From Pseudomonadota bacterium (GTDB taxonomy: Bacteria; Pseudomonadota; Alphaproteobacteria; Rhizobiales; Aestuariivirgaceae), in NCBI GenBank assembly GCA_963205315.1, contig CAUJIO010000023.1, positions 62,001-126,000 of the forward strand: DNA of 64,000 bases, read 5' to 3'. A program made the translations under genes and the position numbers. Of the stretch, positions 25,050-33,494 are shown in pieces. The notes below the pieces were generated by a model. It saw only the letters and a program-made list of their open reading frames with translations, did no database searches and was not told the origin of the DNA. Each line of letters starts with the position of its first letter. Positions within the stretch are counted from its first letter, which is position 1.

Positions 25050-25059
25050 CTGCAACAAG

Positions 25060-25141
25060 AAAAAAGGGCCGATGCACCAAGGTGATCGGCCCAAGTCTAG
25101 GGAGGAAACGCCCAGGAAGGGCTGCAAGGCATCGCTGCCTC
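25060..25141 (-). ncRNA. mmgR: MmgR/suhB-type small RNA (alpha-r8 family)
   Basis: On the minus strand, a compact RNA of about 80 nt reads AGGCA-GCGA-TGCCT (hairpin 1), GCCC-TTCCT-GGGC (hairpin 2), a single-stranded TTTCCTCCCT motif, then GGGCCGAT-11 nt-ATCGGCCC followed by TTTTTT (rho-independent terminator at 25060-25092). This architecture matches my memory of the Hfq-binding MmgR sRNA of Sinorhizobium, the suhB RNA family of Rfam. It is placed upstream of an inositol-monophosphatase-family gene, as in the family name. The pyrimidine motif could pair with ribosome sites. The 5' end is estimated from the first stem. Confidence 0.78.
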
Positions 25142-25188
25142 ACAACCGCTATTTGGCAGTGCAAAAGCATTTGTTCAAGTGGATTCCT

Positions 25189-25316
25189 GCAAAATTTTGC
25201 TCAGACGGTCAAATTCTGCTCTGGAAACCCGCTGAAAACCAGTATCATCTATTTGAAATATATATTGAATTTCAGACAGACTTGGCAACCTCATAAAGTC
25301 ATGCAAATTTTGCATG
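25189..25316. promoter_or_regulatory. Two TGCAAA-type palindromes between the sRNA and hisN
   Basis: GCAAAATTTTGC (25189-25200) is a perfect 12-bp palindrome and CATGCAAATTTTGCATG (25300-25316) is a perfect 17-bp one. Both share the core GCAAA(A/T)TTTGC. They lie in the AT-rich gap between the divergent sRNA and hisN genes, where promoters for both must be. They are likely binding sites for one dimeric regulator; TGC/GCA dyads recall PhaR/AniA-type sites, which is speculative. Confidence 0.45.
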
Positions 25317-25407
25317 TCGATGGAATTTATGGTGCAACGCACAAAAACTCTGGCCTTGAGGCCATGGGTCCCCTCTTCTAGGACGTTCTCACAACAAGGA
25401 TTCGAAT

Positions 25408-26199
25408 ATGGCGCAGCCCGATTGGATGGAACTCACGCACTTCGCAATTGCGCTGGCAAAGGCCTCTGCTTCGGAGATCCTGCCGTTTTTCCGCCGCAAC
25501 ACCGCGATCGACGTCAAGCAGGCCATCGCCTGGGATCCGGTGACCGAGGGCGACCGGGCCGGCGAGCGCATTATCCGCCAGATGATTGAAGACCGTTACC
25601 CGGACCACGGCATCAACGGCGAGGAATATGGTATCAAGGAAAGCTCCTCGCCGTTCAGATGGGTGCTGGACCCCGTGGACGGCACGCGGTCCTTTGTCTG
25701 CGGCATGCCGACCTGGGCCACCCTCATCGGCCTGAGCTATGAGGACCGGCCCGTCATCGGCCTGATGAACCAGCCCGTTGTCGGCGACATGTTCTACGGC
25801 AGTCCCGACGGGGCGTGGCACGACTATCAGGGCCAGATGGAGCCCATCCGGACCCGCAGCGGCGTTCCGCTCTCTGGTGCCATGATCGGAACCACGGCGC
25901 CGGAGCTTTATCGCAGCCCGGCCGACCAGGCGGCTTTCCAGCGCCTGCGTGGCAAGGCCCGGCTCACCCGCTATGGTGGGGATGCCTATTTCTTCTGCAT
26001 GGTGGCGGCGGGCCATCTTGATATCGCCATGGACTGCGGCCTTCAGGCCTATGACATTTCCCCCCTGTTGCCGATCGTGACGGGCGCGGGCGGTGCAGCC
26101 GCCGAATGGACCGGCAAGGATCCGGCCAGGGGTGGCAATGTCATCACCGCCGGATCACAGGCCCTGCTGGAGGAAGCCATGGCAGAAATGTCCGGCTGA
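25408..26199 (+). CDS. hisN: Histidinol-phosphatase, inositol monophosphatase family (HisN type)
   Basis: A 263-residue Mg2+-dependent phosphatase of the inositol monophosphatase superfamily. Metal ligands are visible in INGEEYG (Glu72) and WVLDPVDGTRSF (Asp88, Asp91), with a third in AYDISPLLPIVTGAGG. The FVCGMPTWATLIGL and GGDAYFFCMVAAGHLDIAMD blocks match HisN of alphaproteobacteria, which dephosphorylates histidinol phosphate in histidine biosynthesis, better than SuhB. No other his genes are adjacent, which is usual for hisN. It starts with ATG at 25408, downstream of the palindromes. It is followed by ade in the same direction after 49 bp. Confidence 0.85.
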   Translation: MAQPDWMELTHFAIALAKASASEILPFFRRNTAIDVKQAIAWDPVTEGDRAGERIIRQMIEDRYPDHGINGEEYGIKESSSPFRWVLDPVDGTRSFVCGMPTWATLIGLSYEDRPVIGLMNQPVVGDMFYGSPDGAWHDYQGQMEPIRTRSGVPLSGAMIGTTAPELYRSPADQAAFQRLRGKARLTRYGGDAYFFCMVAAGHLDIAMDCGLQAYDISPLLPIVTGAGGAAAEWTGKDPARGGNVITAGSQALLEEAMAEMSG

Positions 26200-26248
26200 T
26201 TGCGCCGCGCGGCCCGGCCCGTATAGTGCGGTGCTCAAGGAGTACAAG

Positions 26249-28042
26249 ATGACCTCATTGCTGACCTGGGCCGAGGCCGCATCCCGCCTGATCGATACCG
26301 CAATGGGCCGCGCCAGGGCCGATATGGTGATCCGCGGTGGCGCCTGGGTGAACGTACATTCCGGCGAGATCATTCCGGACACCGACATCGCCATTTCCGC
26401 CGGGCGCTTCGCCTATGTCGGGCCGGATGCGTCTCACGCCATCGGGCCGCAAACGAAGGTCATCGAGGCCGAAGGCCGCTACATGGTTCCGGGTCTCTGT
26501 GATGGCCATATGCATGTCGAGAGCGGCATGGTGACGGTCACCGAATTCGCCCGCGCCGTCATTCCGCACGGCACCACCTCGATGTTCATCGACCCGCACG
26601 AGATCGCCAATGTGCTGGGCCTGCCCGGCGTCCGGCTGATGCATGACGAGGCGATGGGCCTGCCCGTGAACGTCTTCGTGCAGATGCCGTCCTGCGTGCC
26701 CAGCGCCCCCGGCCTTGAAAACCCTGGTGCCGAACTGGGACCCGGCGAAGTGCGTGAGGCCATGGCCTGGCCCAATATCATCGGCTTGGGCGAGATGATG
26801 AACTTCCCCGGCGTGATCAATGGCGATGCCAAGATGCTGGCCGAAATTGCGGCGACGCAGGCGGCAGGCAAGACCGTGGGCGGCCATTACGCCTCGCCCG
26901 ATCTTGGCCTGCCCTTCCACGCCTATGCCGCGGGCGGACCCGCCGATGACCATGAGGGCACCCGCGCCGAAGATGCCATCGCCCGTGTGCGGCAGGGCAT
27001 GCGCGCCATGCTGAGGCTGGGTTCGGCCTGGTATGATGTCGCGGCGCAGGTGAAGGCCATCACCGAATCCGGTCTAGACTCGCGCAATTTCATTCTGTGT
27101 ACAGATGATTGCCATTCTGGCACGCTCGTCAACGATGGCCACATGAACCGCGTCGTCCGCCATGCCATTGCGCAAGGCCTGAAACCGGTCACCGCCATCC
27201 AGATGGCAACGCTGAACACCGCGCAGCATTTCGGCCTCGAGCGCGAGCTGGGTTCGATCACGCCCGGACGGCGGGCCGATCTCTTCCTCACCTCGGACTT
27301 GTCGACATTGCCGATTGAGCTCGTCATCGCCCGGGGCGTCGTCATGGCCGAAAACGGCAGGCTCCAGGCTGACATCCCCCCGTTTGCCTATCCCGCCTCC
27401 GCCAGGAACACCGTGAAGATGGCGCGCGAACTGACAGCGTCAGACTTCGCCATCGCCGCCCCCAAGGGTGCGAATGAAGTCACTGCCCGGGTCATCGGCG
27501 TGATTGAAAATCAGGCTCCCACCAAAGCCCTCGAAAAACGCCTGAAAGTCTCATCGGGCCTCGTCGACACTGGCCTGGAGTCAGGCGTATGCCAGATTGC
27601 CGTGGTCGAGCGTCACAAGGCGACCGGCGGCGTCGTAAACGCCTTCGTTTCGGGCTTCGGATATGATGTCGACTGTGCCGTGGCCTCGACCGTCGCTCAC
27701 GACAGCCACCACATGATCGTCGTCGGCACCAACCGCTCCGACATGGCGATGGCCGCCAACATCCTTAAGAGCGTTGGAGGCGGCGCCGTGGTTGTGAGCA
27801 AGGGCCGGCAACTGGCGCTCGTGGAACTCCCGATCGCCGGCCTGATGTCGGACGAGCGCGCCGAGATCGTGGCGCGCAAGGCAGACCAGCTGGTTGCCGC
27901 CATGAAGGCCTGCGGCTGCACCCTCAACAACGCCTACATGCAGCACTCGCTGCTGGCTCTGGTGGTCATTCCGGAACTGCGTATTTCGGACGTCGGCCTT
28001 GTCGACGTCCGCACCTTTGAGAAAGTCGACCTGTTCCTCTGA
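26249..28042 (+). CDS. ade: Adenine deaminase
   Basis: A 597-residue amidohydrolase-superfamily enzyme that converts adenine to hypoxanthine and ammonia. Metal-binding blocks are LCDGHMHVESGMVTVTEFAR near residue 83, HGTTSMFIDPHEIANVLG, VGGHYASPDLG and ILCTDDCHSGTLVNDGHMNR. The C-terminal half (AVVERHKATGGVVNAFVSGFG and MQHSLLALVVIPELRISDVG) is typical of Ade. The ATG at 26249 has an AAGGAG site and gives the standard N-terminus; the frame is open further upstream but without support. A GC-rich hairpin follows the stop. It links to purine salvage rather than to the left-hand ureide island. Confidence 0.93.
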   Translation: MTSLLTWAEAASRLIDTAMGRARADMVIRGGAWVNVHSGEIIPDTDIAISAGRFAYVGPDASHAIGPQTKVIEAEGRYMVPGLCDGHMHVESGMVTVTEFARAVIPHGTTSMFIDPHEIANVLGLPGVRLMHDEAMGLPVNVFVQMPSCVPSAPGLENPGAELGPGEVREAMAWPNIIGLGEMMNFPGVINGDAKMLAEIAATQAAGKTVGGHYASPDLGLPFHAYAAGGPADDHEGTRAEDAIARVRQGMRAMLRLGSAWYDVAAQVKAITESGLDSRNFILCTDDCHSGTLVNDGHMNRVVRHAIAQGLKPVTAIQMATLNTAQHFGLERELGSITPGRRADLFLTSDLSTLPIELVIARGVVMAENGRLQADIPPFAYPASARNTVKMARELTASDFAIAAPKGANEVTARVIGVIENQAPTKALEKRLKVSSGLVDTGLESGVCQIAVVERHKATGGVVNAFVSGFGYDVDCAVASTVAHDSHHMIVVGTNRSDMAMAANILKSVGGGAVVVSKGRQLALVELPIAGLMSDERAEIVARKADQLVAAMKACGCTLNNAYMQHSLLALVVIPELRISDVGLVDVRTFEKVDLFL

Positions 28043-28044
28043 AA

Positions 28045-28063
28045 AGCCCGCATTGCGCGGGCT
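28045..28063 (+). terminator. GC-rich hairpin after ade
   Basis: AGCCCGC (28045-28051) and GCGGGCT (28057-28063) form a seven-pair stem with a five-base loop, three bases after the ade stop. There is no U-tract, so it may pause RNA polymerase or protect the 3' end rather than terminate. Confidence 0.4.
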
Positions 28064-28125
28064 CGGTGCTGCGCTATGATCGTCCCTGGCGGGGGCCGTC
28101 AAAGATACAGCACAAGGAGGAAGCC

Positions 28126-28686
28126 ATGGTTCGAGCATTGATCCGGATGGCCGCGACGGCGCTGGCAATGAGCATGATTCCGTCGGCCCTGGCGGAAACA
28201 CGATCGGTCTACATCTCGCCTGCGACGATGGGCGTGCAGCCGGTATACCGGAGCGACATTCTCAATCCGGTCCTTCTGACGGACAAGGGCGATTCGAGCA
28301 TTCGCGTCGGCTTCATGTTGCCGCCCGACTATTCCCCAAACACGACGGTGACGTTGCGCATCCATATGCAGTCCGCGACCAGCTGTTCGATTGTCTTTGG
28401 CGTGCTCTATTTCGACCGCTCGCGGCCGGGCCAGGACATTTACGAAACGTCTCCGCCGAATGTGGACGGCATGACCAAGGCAAATATGGCGGTCGTCAGT
28501 CTTCCGGCGCAGAAACTGACTGCAAAGACATTTCAAATCAGCGCACCGCTGAAAGCGCCATTCACCGGCCAGAAACCCGGCGACGGATTCCTGGCGTGGT
28601 TCGAGCGCAGCAAAACGAATCCGCTCGATACCTGCGGAATCATCACGATCTGGCACGCTGAGGCCCGTTACACGTCGGCACCGTAA
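28126..28686 (+). CDS. Secreted hypothetical protein
   Basis: A 186-residue protein with a clear Sec signal peptide (MVRALIRMAATALAMSMIPS, cleavage after SALA). The mature part is rich in beta-type sequence, such as VTLRIHMQSATSCSIVFGVL and GDGFLAWFERSKTNPLDTCG, with two cysteines that could form a disulfide. I do not recognise the family; the layout suggests a periplasmic or surface beta-sandwich. An AAGGAGG ribosome site sets the start at 28126. It stands alone, convergent with dksA. Confidence 0.75.
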   Translation: MVRALIRMAATALAMSMIPSALAETRSVYISPATMGVQPVYRSDILNPVLLTDKGDSSIRVGFMLPPDYSPNTTVTLRIHMQSATSCSIVFGVLYFDRSRPGQDIYETSPPNVDGMTKANMAVVSLPAQKLTAKTFQISAPLKAPFTGQKPGDGFLAWFERSKTNPLDTCGIITIWHAEARYTSAP

Positions 28687-28714
28687 TCACGATGCCGGCG
28701 CCGGCGGTGAGCGC

Positions 28715-29131
28715 TCAATCGTCCCGGTATACCCGCTCGCGGCGCTCGTGGCGTTCCTGCGCCTCGATCGACAGCGTGGCGATGGGGCGTGCGTCCAGCC
28801 GGCGAAGGCTGATGGGATCACCCGTCTCCTCGCAGTAACCATAGGACCCGTCTTCAATCCGCTTCAGCGCCGCATCGATCTTTGAGATCAGCTTGCGCTG
28901 GCGGTCACGCGTCCGGAGTTCCAGCGAGCGGTCGGTCTCCGAGGAGGCACGGTCCGCAAGATCCGGCAGGACGTGATTCTCATCCTGCAGGTGGGTAATC
29001 GTTTCCCGGCTTTCCTTGAGGATATCTTCCTTCCAGCTCATCAGCTTGGTGCGGAAATAATCCCTTTGCCGCTCATTCATGAACGGCTCGTCATCACTGG
29101 GTTTGTAGTCTTCGTCGACTTCGACAGCCAT
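28715..29131 (-). CDS. dksA: DksA-type RNA polymerase-binding regulator
   Basis: A 138-residue DksA/TraR-family protein. The coiled-coil section includes MNERQRDYFRTKLMSWKEDI and the tip acidic residues in LADRASSETDRSLELRTRDR. The C-terminal zinc-finger region reads YGYCEETGDPISLRRLDARP and then ATLSIEAQERHERRERV. Only one cysteine, Cys100, remains of the usual four, as in several alphaproteobacterial DksA proteins, so zinc binding is unlikely. It modulates transcription with ppGpp during nutrient stress. The ATG at 29131 has a GAGAG site; the frame reaches 29344 but the extra residues look random. It is divergent from the MoxR ATPase gene. Confidence 0.9.
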   Translation of the reverse strand: MAVEVDEDYKPSDDEPFMNERQRDYFRTKLMSWKEDILKESRETITHLQDENHVLPDLADRASSETDRSLELRTRDRQRKLISKIDAALKRIEDGSYGYCEETGDPISLRRLDARPIATLSIEAQERHERRERVYRDD

Positions 29132-29327
29132 CTCGAACTCTCTTTCAACCCTCTCGTGGCGCGGGCTTATAGCGGCACGCCACGGCTTCCACAATAGGCT
29201 GGGATGACAACCGCAAACACCATCCACATGCCCCCTATCGCCATGATTTGGCGACGTTTTCATGACATATGACACAAATCCCTGAAAATCTGGCAAACAG
29301 CTTCGGTGACATCCGAAGGAACCCCGC

Positions 29328-30173
29328 ATGCGCTTTGAAGGCACCGCCGACTACGTCGTCACCGATGATCTCCGCATGGCGGTCAATGCCGCCATCGTGC
29401 TCGAACGGCCACTGCTGGTGAAGGGCGAGCCGGGCACCGGAAAAACCGTACTGGCCCGCGAAATCGCGACGTCAATTGGCTGCCCCATCATCGAATGGCA
29501 CATCAAGTCCACCACCAAGGCGCAGCAGGGACTTTACGAATATGACGCCGTCGCCCGCCTGCGTGATTCGCAGCTTGGCGATTCGCGCGTCCACGACATT
29601 CACAACTACATCCGCCGTGGCAAGCTGTGGGAGGCCTTCACGCTTGAGCAGCGCCCGGTGCTGCTGATCGACGAGATCGACAAGGCCGACATCGAGTTCC
29701 CCAACGATCTGCTGCAGGAACTCGATCGCATGGAATTCTTCGTCTACGAAACCGGCCAGACGGTGAAGGCGGCGCGCCGCCCCATCGTCGTCATCACCTC
29801 CAACAACGAGAAGGAATTGCCGGATGCCTTCCTGCGCCGCTGCTTCTTCCACTACATCAAGTTCCCCGATGCGGAGACCATGCAGCAGATCGTCGACGTG
29901 CATTTCCCCGGCATCAAGAAGAAGCTCGTCGCCGAAGCCCTCAACATTTTCTTTGAACTGCGCGATGTGCCGGGCCTCAAGAAGAAGCCCTCGACGTCGG
30001 AACTCCTCGACTGGCTGAAGCTCTTGCTCAACGAAGACATGGCGCCTGAAACCCTGCGCGAGCGCGATCCCCGCAAGGTCATCCCGCCACTGCATGGCGC
30101 ATTGTTGAAGAACGAGCAGGATGTCATGCTGTTCGAGCGCTTGGCATTCATGGCACGGCGCGAGGACCGCTGA
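29328..30173 (+). CDS. MoxR-family AAA+ ATPase
   Basis: A 281-residue MoxR-type ATPase. Walker A is GEPGTGKT at residues 33-40, Walker B is VLLIDEIDKAD near 117, and sensor-type VVITSNNEKELPDAFLRRC follows. MoxR proteins remodel partners that contain a von Willebrand A domain, often to insert metal cofactors. The usual partner in rhizobia is a CoxE-like VWA protein; the one in this window is at 40572-41747, some 10 kb away. The gene directly after it encodes an ankyrin protein only two bases from its stop, so these two form an operon. A chaperone role in enzyme maturation is inferred. Confidence 0.88.
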   Translation: MRFEGTADYVVTDDLRMAVNAAIVLERPLLVKGEPGTGKTVLAREIATSIGCPIIEWHIKSTTKAQQGLYEYDAVARLRDSQLGDSRVHDIHNYIRRGKLWEAFTLEQRPVLLIDEIDKADIEFPNDLLQELDRMEFFVYETGQTVKAARRPIVVITSNNEKELPDAFLRRCFFHYIKFPDAETMQQIVDVHFPGIKKKLVAEALNIFFELRDVPGLKKKPSTSELLDWLKLLLNEDMAPETLRERDPRKVIPPLHGALLKNEQDVMLFERLAFMARREDR

Positions 30174-30175
30174 TC

Positions 30176-30838
30176 ATGGCAACGCGGCGTGCAGTCCTGC
30201 TCGCATCGGCACTTATCGTCACACACGCGAAGGCGGAGGACTTCATGGAAACCGAACTGCATGTTGCTGCGGCTGCCAATGATGCCGGACGGGTGAAGGC
30301 GTTGCTTGCATCCGGGGCAAAGCGCGATGCCCGCGACAACGCCCAGCGCACGCCCCTGCTCGCCGCCACGCGCGCCAACGCTGTCGAAGCCGCGGCCGCG
30401 CTGATCGAGGCCGGCGCCGACGTCAACGCCAAGGACAATATCCGCGACACGCCCTTCCTCTATGCCGGCGCCGAGGGCCGCCTCGACATCCTCCGGCTCC
30501 TGCTTGCGACAGGAAGAGTGAACCTCAAGGACACCAACCGTTACGGCGGCAACGCGCTCATTCCGGCCTGCCACCACGGCCACCCTGAAACCGTGCGCGA
30601 ACTCCTGAAGACGGAGATCGCCATCGATCACATCAACAATCTCGGCTGGACCGCCCTGCTCGAAACCATCATCCTCTCGGACGGCGGCTCCACGCACCAG
30701 GACATTCTCAGGCAGTTGATCGAGGCCGGGGCCAACGTGAACATCGCCGACAAGGATGGCGTCCCGCCCCTCGCCCACGCCAGGCAGCGCGGCTACGCGG
30801 AAATGATCGTCATGCTGGAAAAGGCAGGCGCGAATTAG
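30176..30838 (+). CDS. Exported ankyrin-repeat protein
   Basis: A 220-residue protein with an N-terminal export signal (ATRRAVLLASALIVTHAKAE, cleavage near residue 21) and about five ankyrin repeats. Repeat cores include ELHVAAAANDAGRVKALLAS, RTPLLAATRANAVEAAAALI, DTPFLYAGAEGRLDILRLLL and VPPLAHARQRGYAEMIVMLE. The twin arginine near the start may suggest Tat export. Periplasmic ankyrin proteins of this kind often protect catalase or act as scaffolds; no partner is obvious here. It begins two bases after the MoxR gene. It converges with the FAD oxidase gene 12 bp away. Confidence 0.87.
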   Translation: MATRRAVLLASALIVTHAKAEDFMETELHVAAAANDAGRVKALLASGAKRDARDNAQRTPLLAATRANAVEAAAALIEAGADVNAKDNIRDTPFLYAGAEGRLDILRLLLATGRVNLKDTNRYGGNALIPACHHGHPETVRELLKTEIAIDHINNLGWTALLETIILSDGGSTHQDILRQLIEAGANVNIADKDGVPPLAHARQRGYAEMIVMLEKAGAN

Positions 30839-30849
30839 CGGCCTGTCCT

Positions 30850-32145
30850 TCACCGATCCTGGCGGCTCATCCACCTAATTGCCGCCGGCACGAACCAGGG
30901 ATTGCCGGTGTAGAAGAACTTCGTAGGCGGCGGCGTATCGAACACGCTCTCGCCGCCCGTCTGGCCCAGAATCCGCTGCGCCAGCTTCTTGCCGAACAGC
31001 GTGCCCATCGGCACCCCGGCGAAACAGTAGCCGCCAGCATAGTGCACGCCCTCATGGCAGCCGATGCGCGGCGTAATGTCGAAAGTGCCGCCGCATTTGC
31101 CCGTCCACACATGGTCGAACTGCAAGTCCGTCAGATCAGGAAACACCCGCAGCAATCGCAGATGCAGCCGTTCCGCCATGATGCGGAGATCGGCGTTTCG
31201 CTCACCCGTGAGCCCGCCGAAGATGATGCGCGACGGATCGCCCGGCGCGCGCCGCATCCAGTCGACGTTGAAATTCCAGTCGATGAACGTGCGGTCCCCC
31301 GGCAGCAACTGCCGCACCCGCTCTTCGCCCAGCGGTGCAGACACGGTCTGATAGGCGTCGAACGGCATGATGCGCCGCTGCAGCCAGCTCCACGCCGGCC
31401 CCGAATAACCATTGGTGGCGACGATCAGGTCCCGCGCCGCAATCCTCTGCCCACGGACGAACAGCGTGAAGCCGTCTTCCGCCCTGCGGAAACCCGCCAC
31501 TGGCGAATAGGCGCAGATGGCAACACCCGCTGCCCGTGCCGCATCGAGAAGCCCGTCATGATAGAGGCCGGGATGCAGCCCGGCATGATCCTCGATCTTC
31601 ACCCCGCCGAAATAGTGGTCGCTGGCGATCTCTACCCGCTGCCCGCCGCGGTCGACCGTTGCAAACGGCTCTCCCAGATGCTTTTCACGCAGGGCAAATT
31701 CCCGCGCCATCGCATCATACATTGCAGTCGAGGTTGCCAGCAGCAACCGCCCCTGCTGCCGGTAGTGGCAGGCGATCTTCTCCTGTTCCACCGTGTCCTT
31801 CACCGCGATGAAGGCCTCCATCAATTCGCCATAGACGCGCTTTGCATGGTCGAGTCCCTGGCCTTCCATGATCTCGCCGAAACCGTGCTTCAGCGTACGC
31901 CCGACATAACCGGCATTGCGTGTCGATGCGCCATGGCCCGGTTCCTGCGCCTCGAACACCGTCACCTGCCGCCCACCGCGCGCCAGATCGATCGCTGCCA
32001 CAAGTCCGGTGATGCCGGAGCCGATGATGGCCACATCCGTCTTGACCGGCAAGGCGGACGGCATTCCGGCCTCATGCGGGGCGGCCCGCCACCAATAGGG
32101 ATCGAACGACGCAGTCGCACTCAGGACGTTGCTGCCAAACGCCAT
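30850..32145 (-). CDS. FAD-dependent amine/amino acid oxidoreductase (DadA/OrdL-like)
   Basis: A 431-residue DAO-family flavoprotein. The dinucleotide-binding motif VAIIGSGITGLVAAIDLARG lies at about residues 38-57, followed by HGASTRNAGYVGRTLKHG, where GASTRNAG is the usual flavin-contact block. A second block, LIVATNGYSGPAWSWL, and the C-terminal GCHEGVHYAGGYCFAGVPMG complete the fold. Members oxidise secondary or primary amines such as sarcosine, gamma-glutamylputrescine or D-amino acids. The ATG at 32145 directly follows the stop of the upstream paralogue, so the frame extension to 32298 is not used. The pair probably serves amine catabolism; the substrate is unknown. Confidence 0.85.
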   Translation of the reverse strand: MAFGSNVLSATASFDPYWWRAAPHEAGMPSALPVKTDVAIIGSGITGLVAAIDLARGGRQVTVFEAQEPGHGASTRNAGYVGRTLKHGFGEIMEGQGLDHAKRVYGELMEAFIAVKDTVEQEKIACHYRQQGRLLLATSTAMYDAMAREFALREKHLGEPFATVDRGGQRVEIASDHYFGGVKIEDHAGLHPGLYHDGLLDAARAAGVAICAYSPVAGFRRAEDGFTLFVRGQRIAARDLIVATNGYSGPAWSWLQRRIMPFDAYQTVSAPLGEERVRQLLPGDRTFIDWNFNVDWMRRAPGDPSRIIFGGLTGERNADLRIMAERLHLRLLRVFPDLTDLQFDHVWTGKCGGTFDITPRIGCHEGVHYAGGYCFAGVPMGTLFGKKLAQRILGQTGGESVFDTPPPTKFFYTGNPWFVPAAIRWMSRQDR

Positions 32146-32146
32146 G

Positions 32147-33436
32147 CTACGCTGCCTTGTCCGAACGGCGCTCGTCGAGCCTGTCCCTGATCTGCATCGC
32201 CCAATAGCCGGCCTGAACGCCAATCCGGCCGAAGGGTCCGCCTGCCCATTGCAGGCCGAAGGGCGCAAAACGGCGGTACTCGTCATCCTTCTGCGCAATG
32301 GCCCGCGCCATCAGGATGCCGCCCATGGCGGTCGTGTTCATCCCATGGCCGCCGAACGCCGTGGCCCACCATTGCCCCTGCCCGTCGCTGCCGATCAGCG
32401 GCATGAAGTGGCGCGCATAGCCCATGAGGCCCGCCCAGGCGTAGTCGATCTTCGGATTACCCAGCGACGGAAACACCGACAGCATGTCGCGCTTCATCCG
32501 TTCGGCCAGCCGCGATGGTTCGGATACGCGCGTGGTGATGGCGCCACCCCACAGCAGCCGGTCCTCGTCCACCAGCCGGTAATAGTTGCCGGCCCGCCGC
32601 GAGTCCGAGATGGCGCTCCGTGTACGGATCACATTCTGGGTGAGCGGCTCGGTCACCGCCACATATGTCGCCACCGGCAGGATGGCCCGGCCGGTTGGCG
32701 GATGGATCGACCGGTCGAGCGACGACACACAATGAACGACGTGCTTGCAACGGACCTCGCCACCAGCCGTCTTCACCCGGTGCCCTGTCCCCTCGGAGTT
32801 CACGGACAGGGCTGGCGCGTTCTCGCAAAGCCGCGCACCGGCCTTTTCGGCCTTGTCGGCGATCATCAGCGCATAGCGAAGCGGATGCATGTGAAACGCC
32901 GTCGGATCGTAGGACGACTGGAAATAGCGCGTGCTGTTCACCAGCGCCCGCGTTTCGGCGACATCGAGAAATTGCATCTCCTGGCCATAGGTCGCAGTCA
33001 TCGCCTGCACCGAAGCCCGCTTCGCTTCCGCATTGGAATAGCGGATGCAGCCAAGCCAGCCTTCGCCCATCTTGATCGATGGATCGCTCTCGGCAATCTC
33101 GCGGCGCACGAACTCGGTGCCAAAACATGACAATTGATACAGCGCCCTGGCGGCCTCGATTCCGACCCGCGCCGCTACCGCATCCATGCCCTCGGCAAAG
33201 CCGTTGGACACGAACCCGCCGTTGCGCCCCGAAGCTCCCCAGGCAATGCGTTTGGCCTCCAGCAGCACCACGCTCACACCGCGCCGCGCCAGTTCCAACG
33301 CCGCCGTCAGGCCAGCCAAACCGCCGCCGATCACACAGACATCGGCCTCCAGGGGACCCGCAGGCCCCGGCCGCACTGGCCCCCGGCTGGCTGTGGCTTC
33401 ATACCAGGTCACTTCAGAGCTATTCACGTCGATCAT
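32147..33436 (-). CDS. FAD-dependent amine/amino acid oxidoreductase (DadA/OrdL-like), first of pair
   Basis: A 429-residue paralogue of the downstream gene. ADVCVIGGGLAGLTAALELA forms the FAD-binding motif and WGASGRNGGFVSNGFAEGM the flavin-contact block; the C-terminus has LIGSDGQGQWWATAFGGHGM. ATG at 33436 is preferred over TTG at 33442 because a GGGAT element sits at suitable distance. The two oxidases are one base apart. This tandem arrangement suggests either a heteromeric oxidase or two steps acting on related amines. A PuuB-like gamma-glutamylputrescine oxidase role is one possibility. No transporter or aldehyde dehydrogenase is adjacent to support a full pathway. Confidence 0.85.
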   Translation of the reverse strand: MIDVNSSEVTWYEATASRGPVRPGPAGPLEADVCVIGGGLAGLTAALELARRGVSVVLLEAKRIAWGASGRNGGFVSNGFAEGMDAVAARVGIEAARALYQLSCFGTEFVRREIAESDPSIKMGEGWLGCIRYSNAEAKRASVQAMTATYGQEMQFLDVAETRALVNSTRYFQSSYDPTAFHMHPLRYALMIADKAEKAGARLCENAPALSVNSEGTGHRVKTAGGEVRCKHVVHCVSSLDRSIHPPTGRAILPVATYVAVTEPLTQNVIRTRSAISDSRRAGNYYRLVDEDRLLWGGAITTRVSEPSRLAERMKRDMLSVFPSLGNPKIDYAWAGLMGYARHFMPLIGSDGQGQWWATAFGGHGMNTTAMGGILMARAIAQKDDEYRRFAPFGLQWAGGPFGRIGVQAGYWAMQIRDRLDERRSDKAA

Positions 33437-33494
33437 GTCCAATCCCGAAACCGGGCAGTTGCTCCTGCCCCATGCCTTCCGCTAAGGAGCGCTC

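Noticed and set aside
31042-32190. A 382-codon plus-strand frame opposite the DadA-like oxidase
   Set aside because: It is the complement of a gene with clear FAD motifs; the translation is Arg/His-rich and unlike any family.
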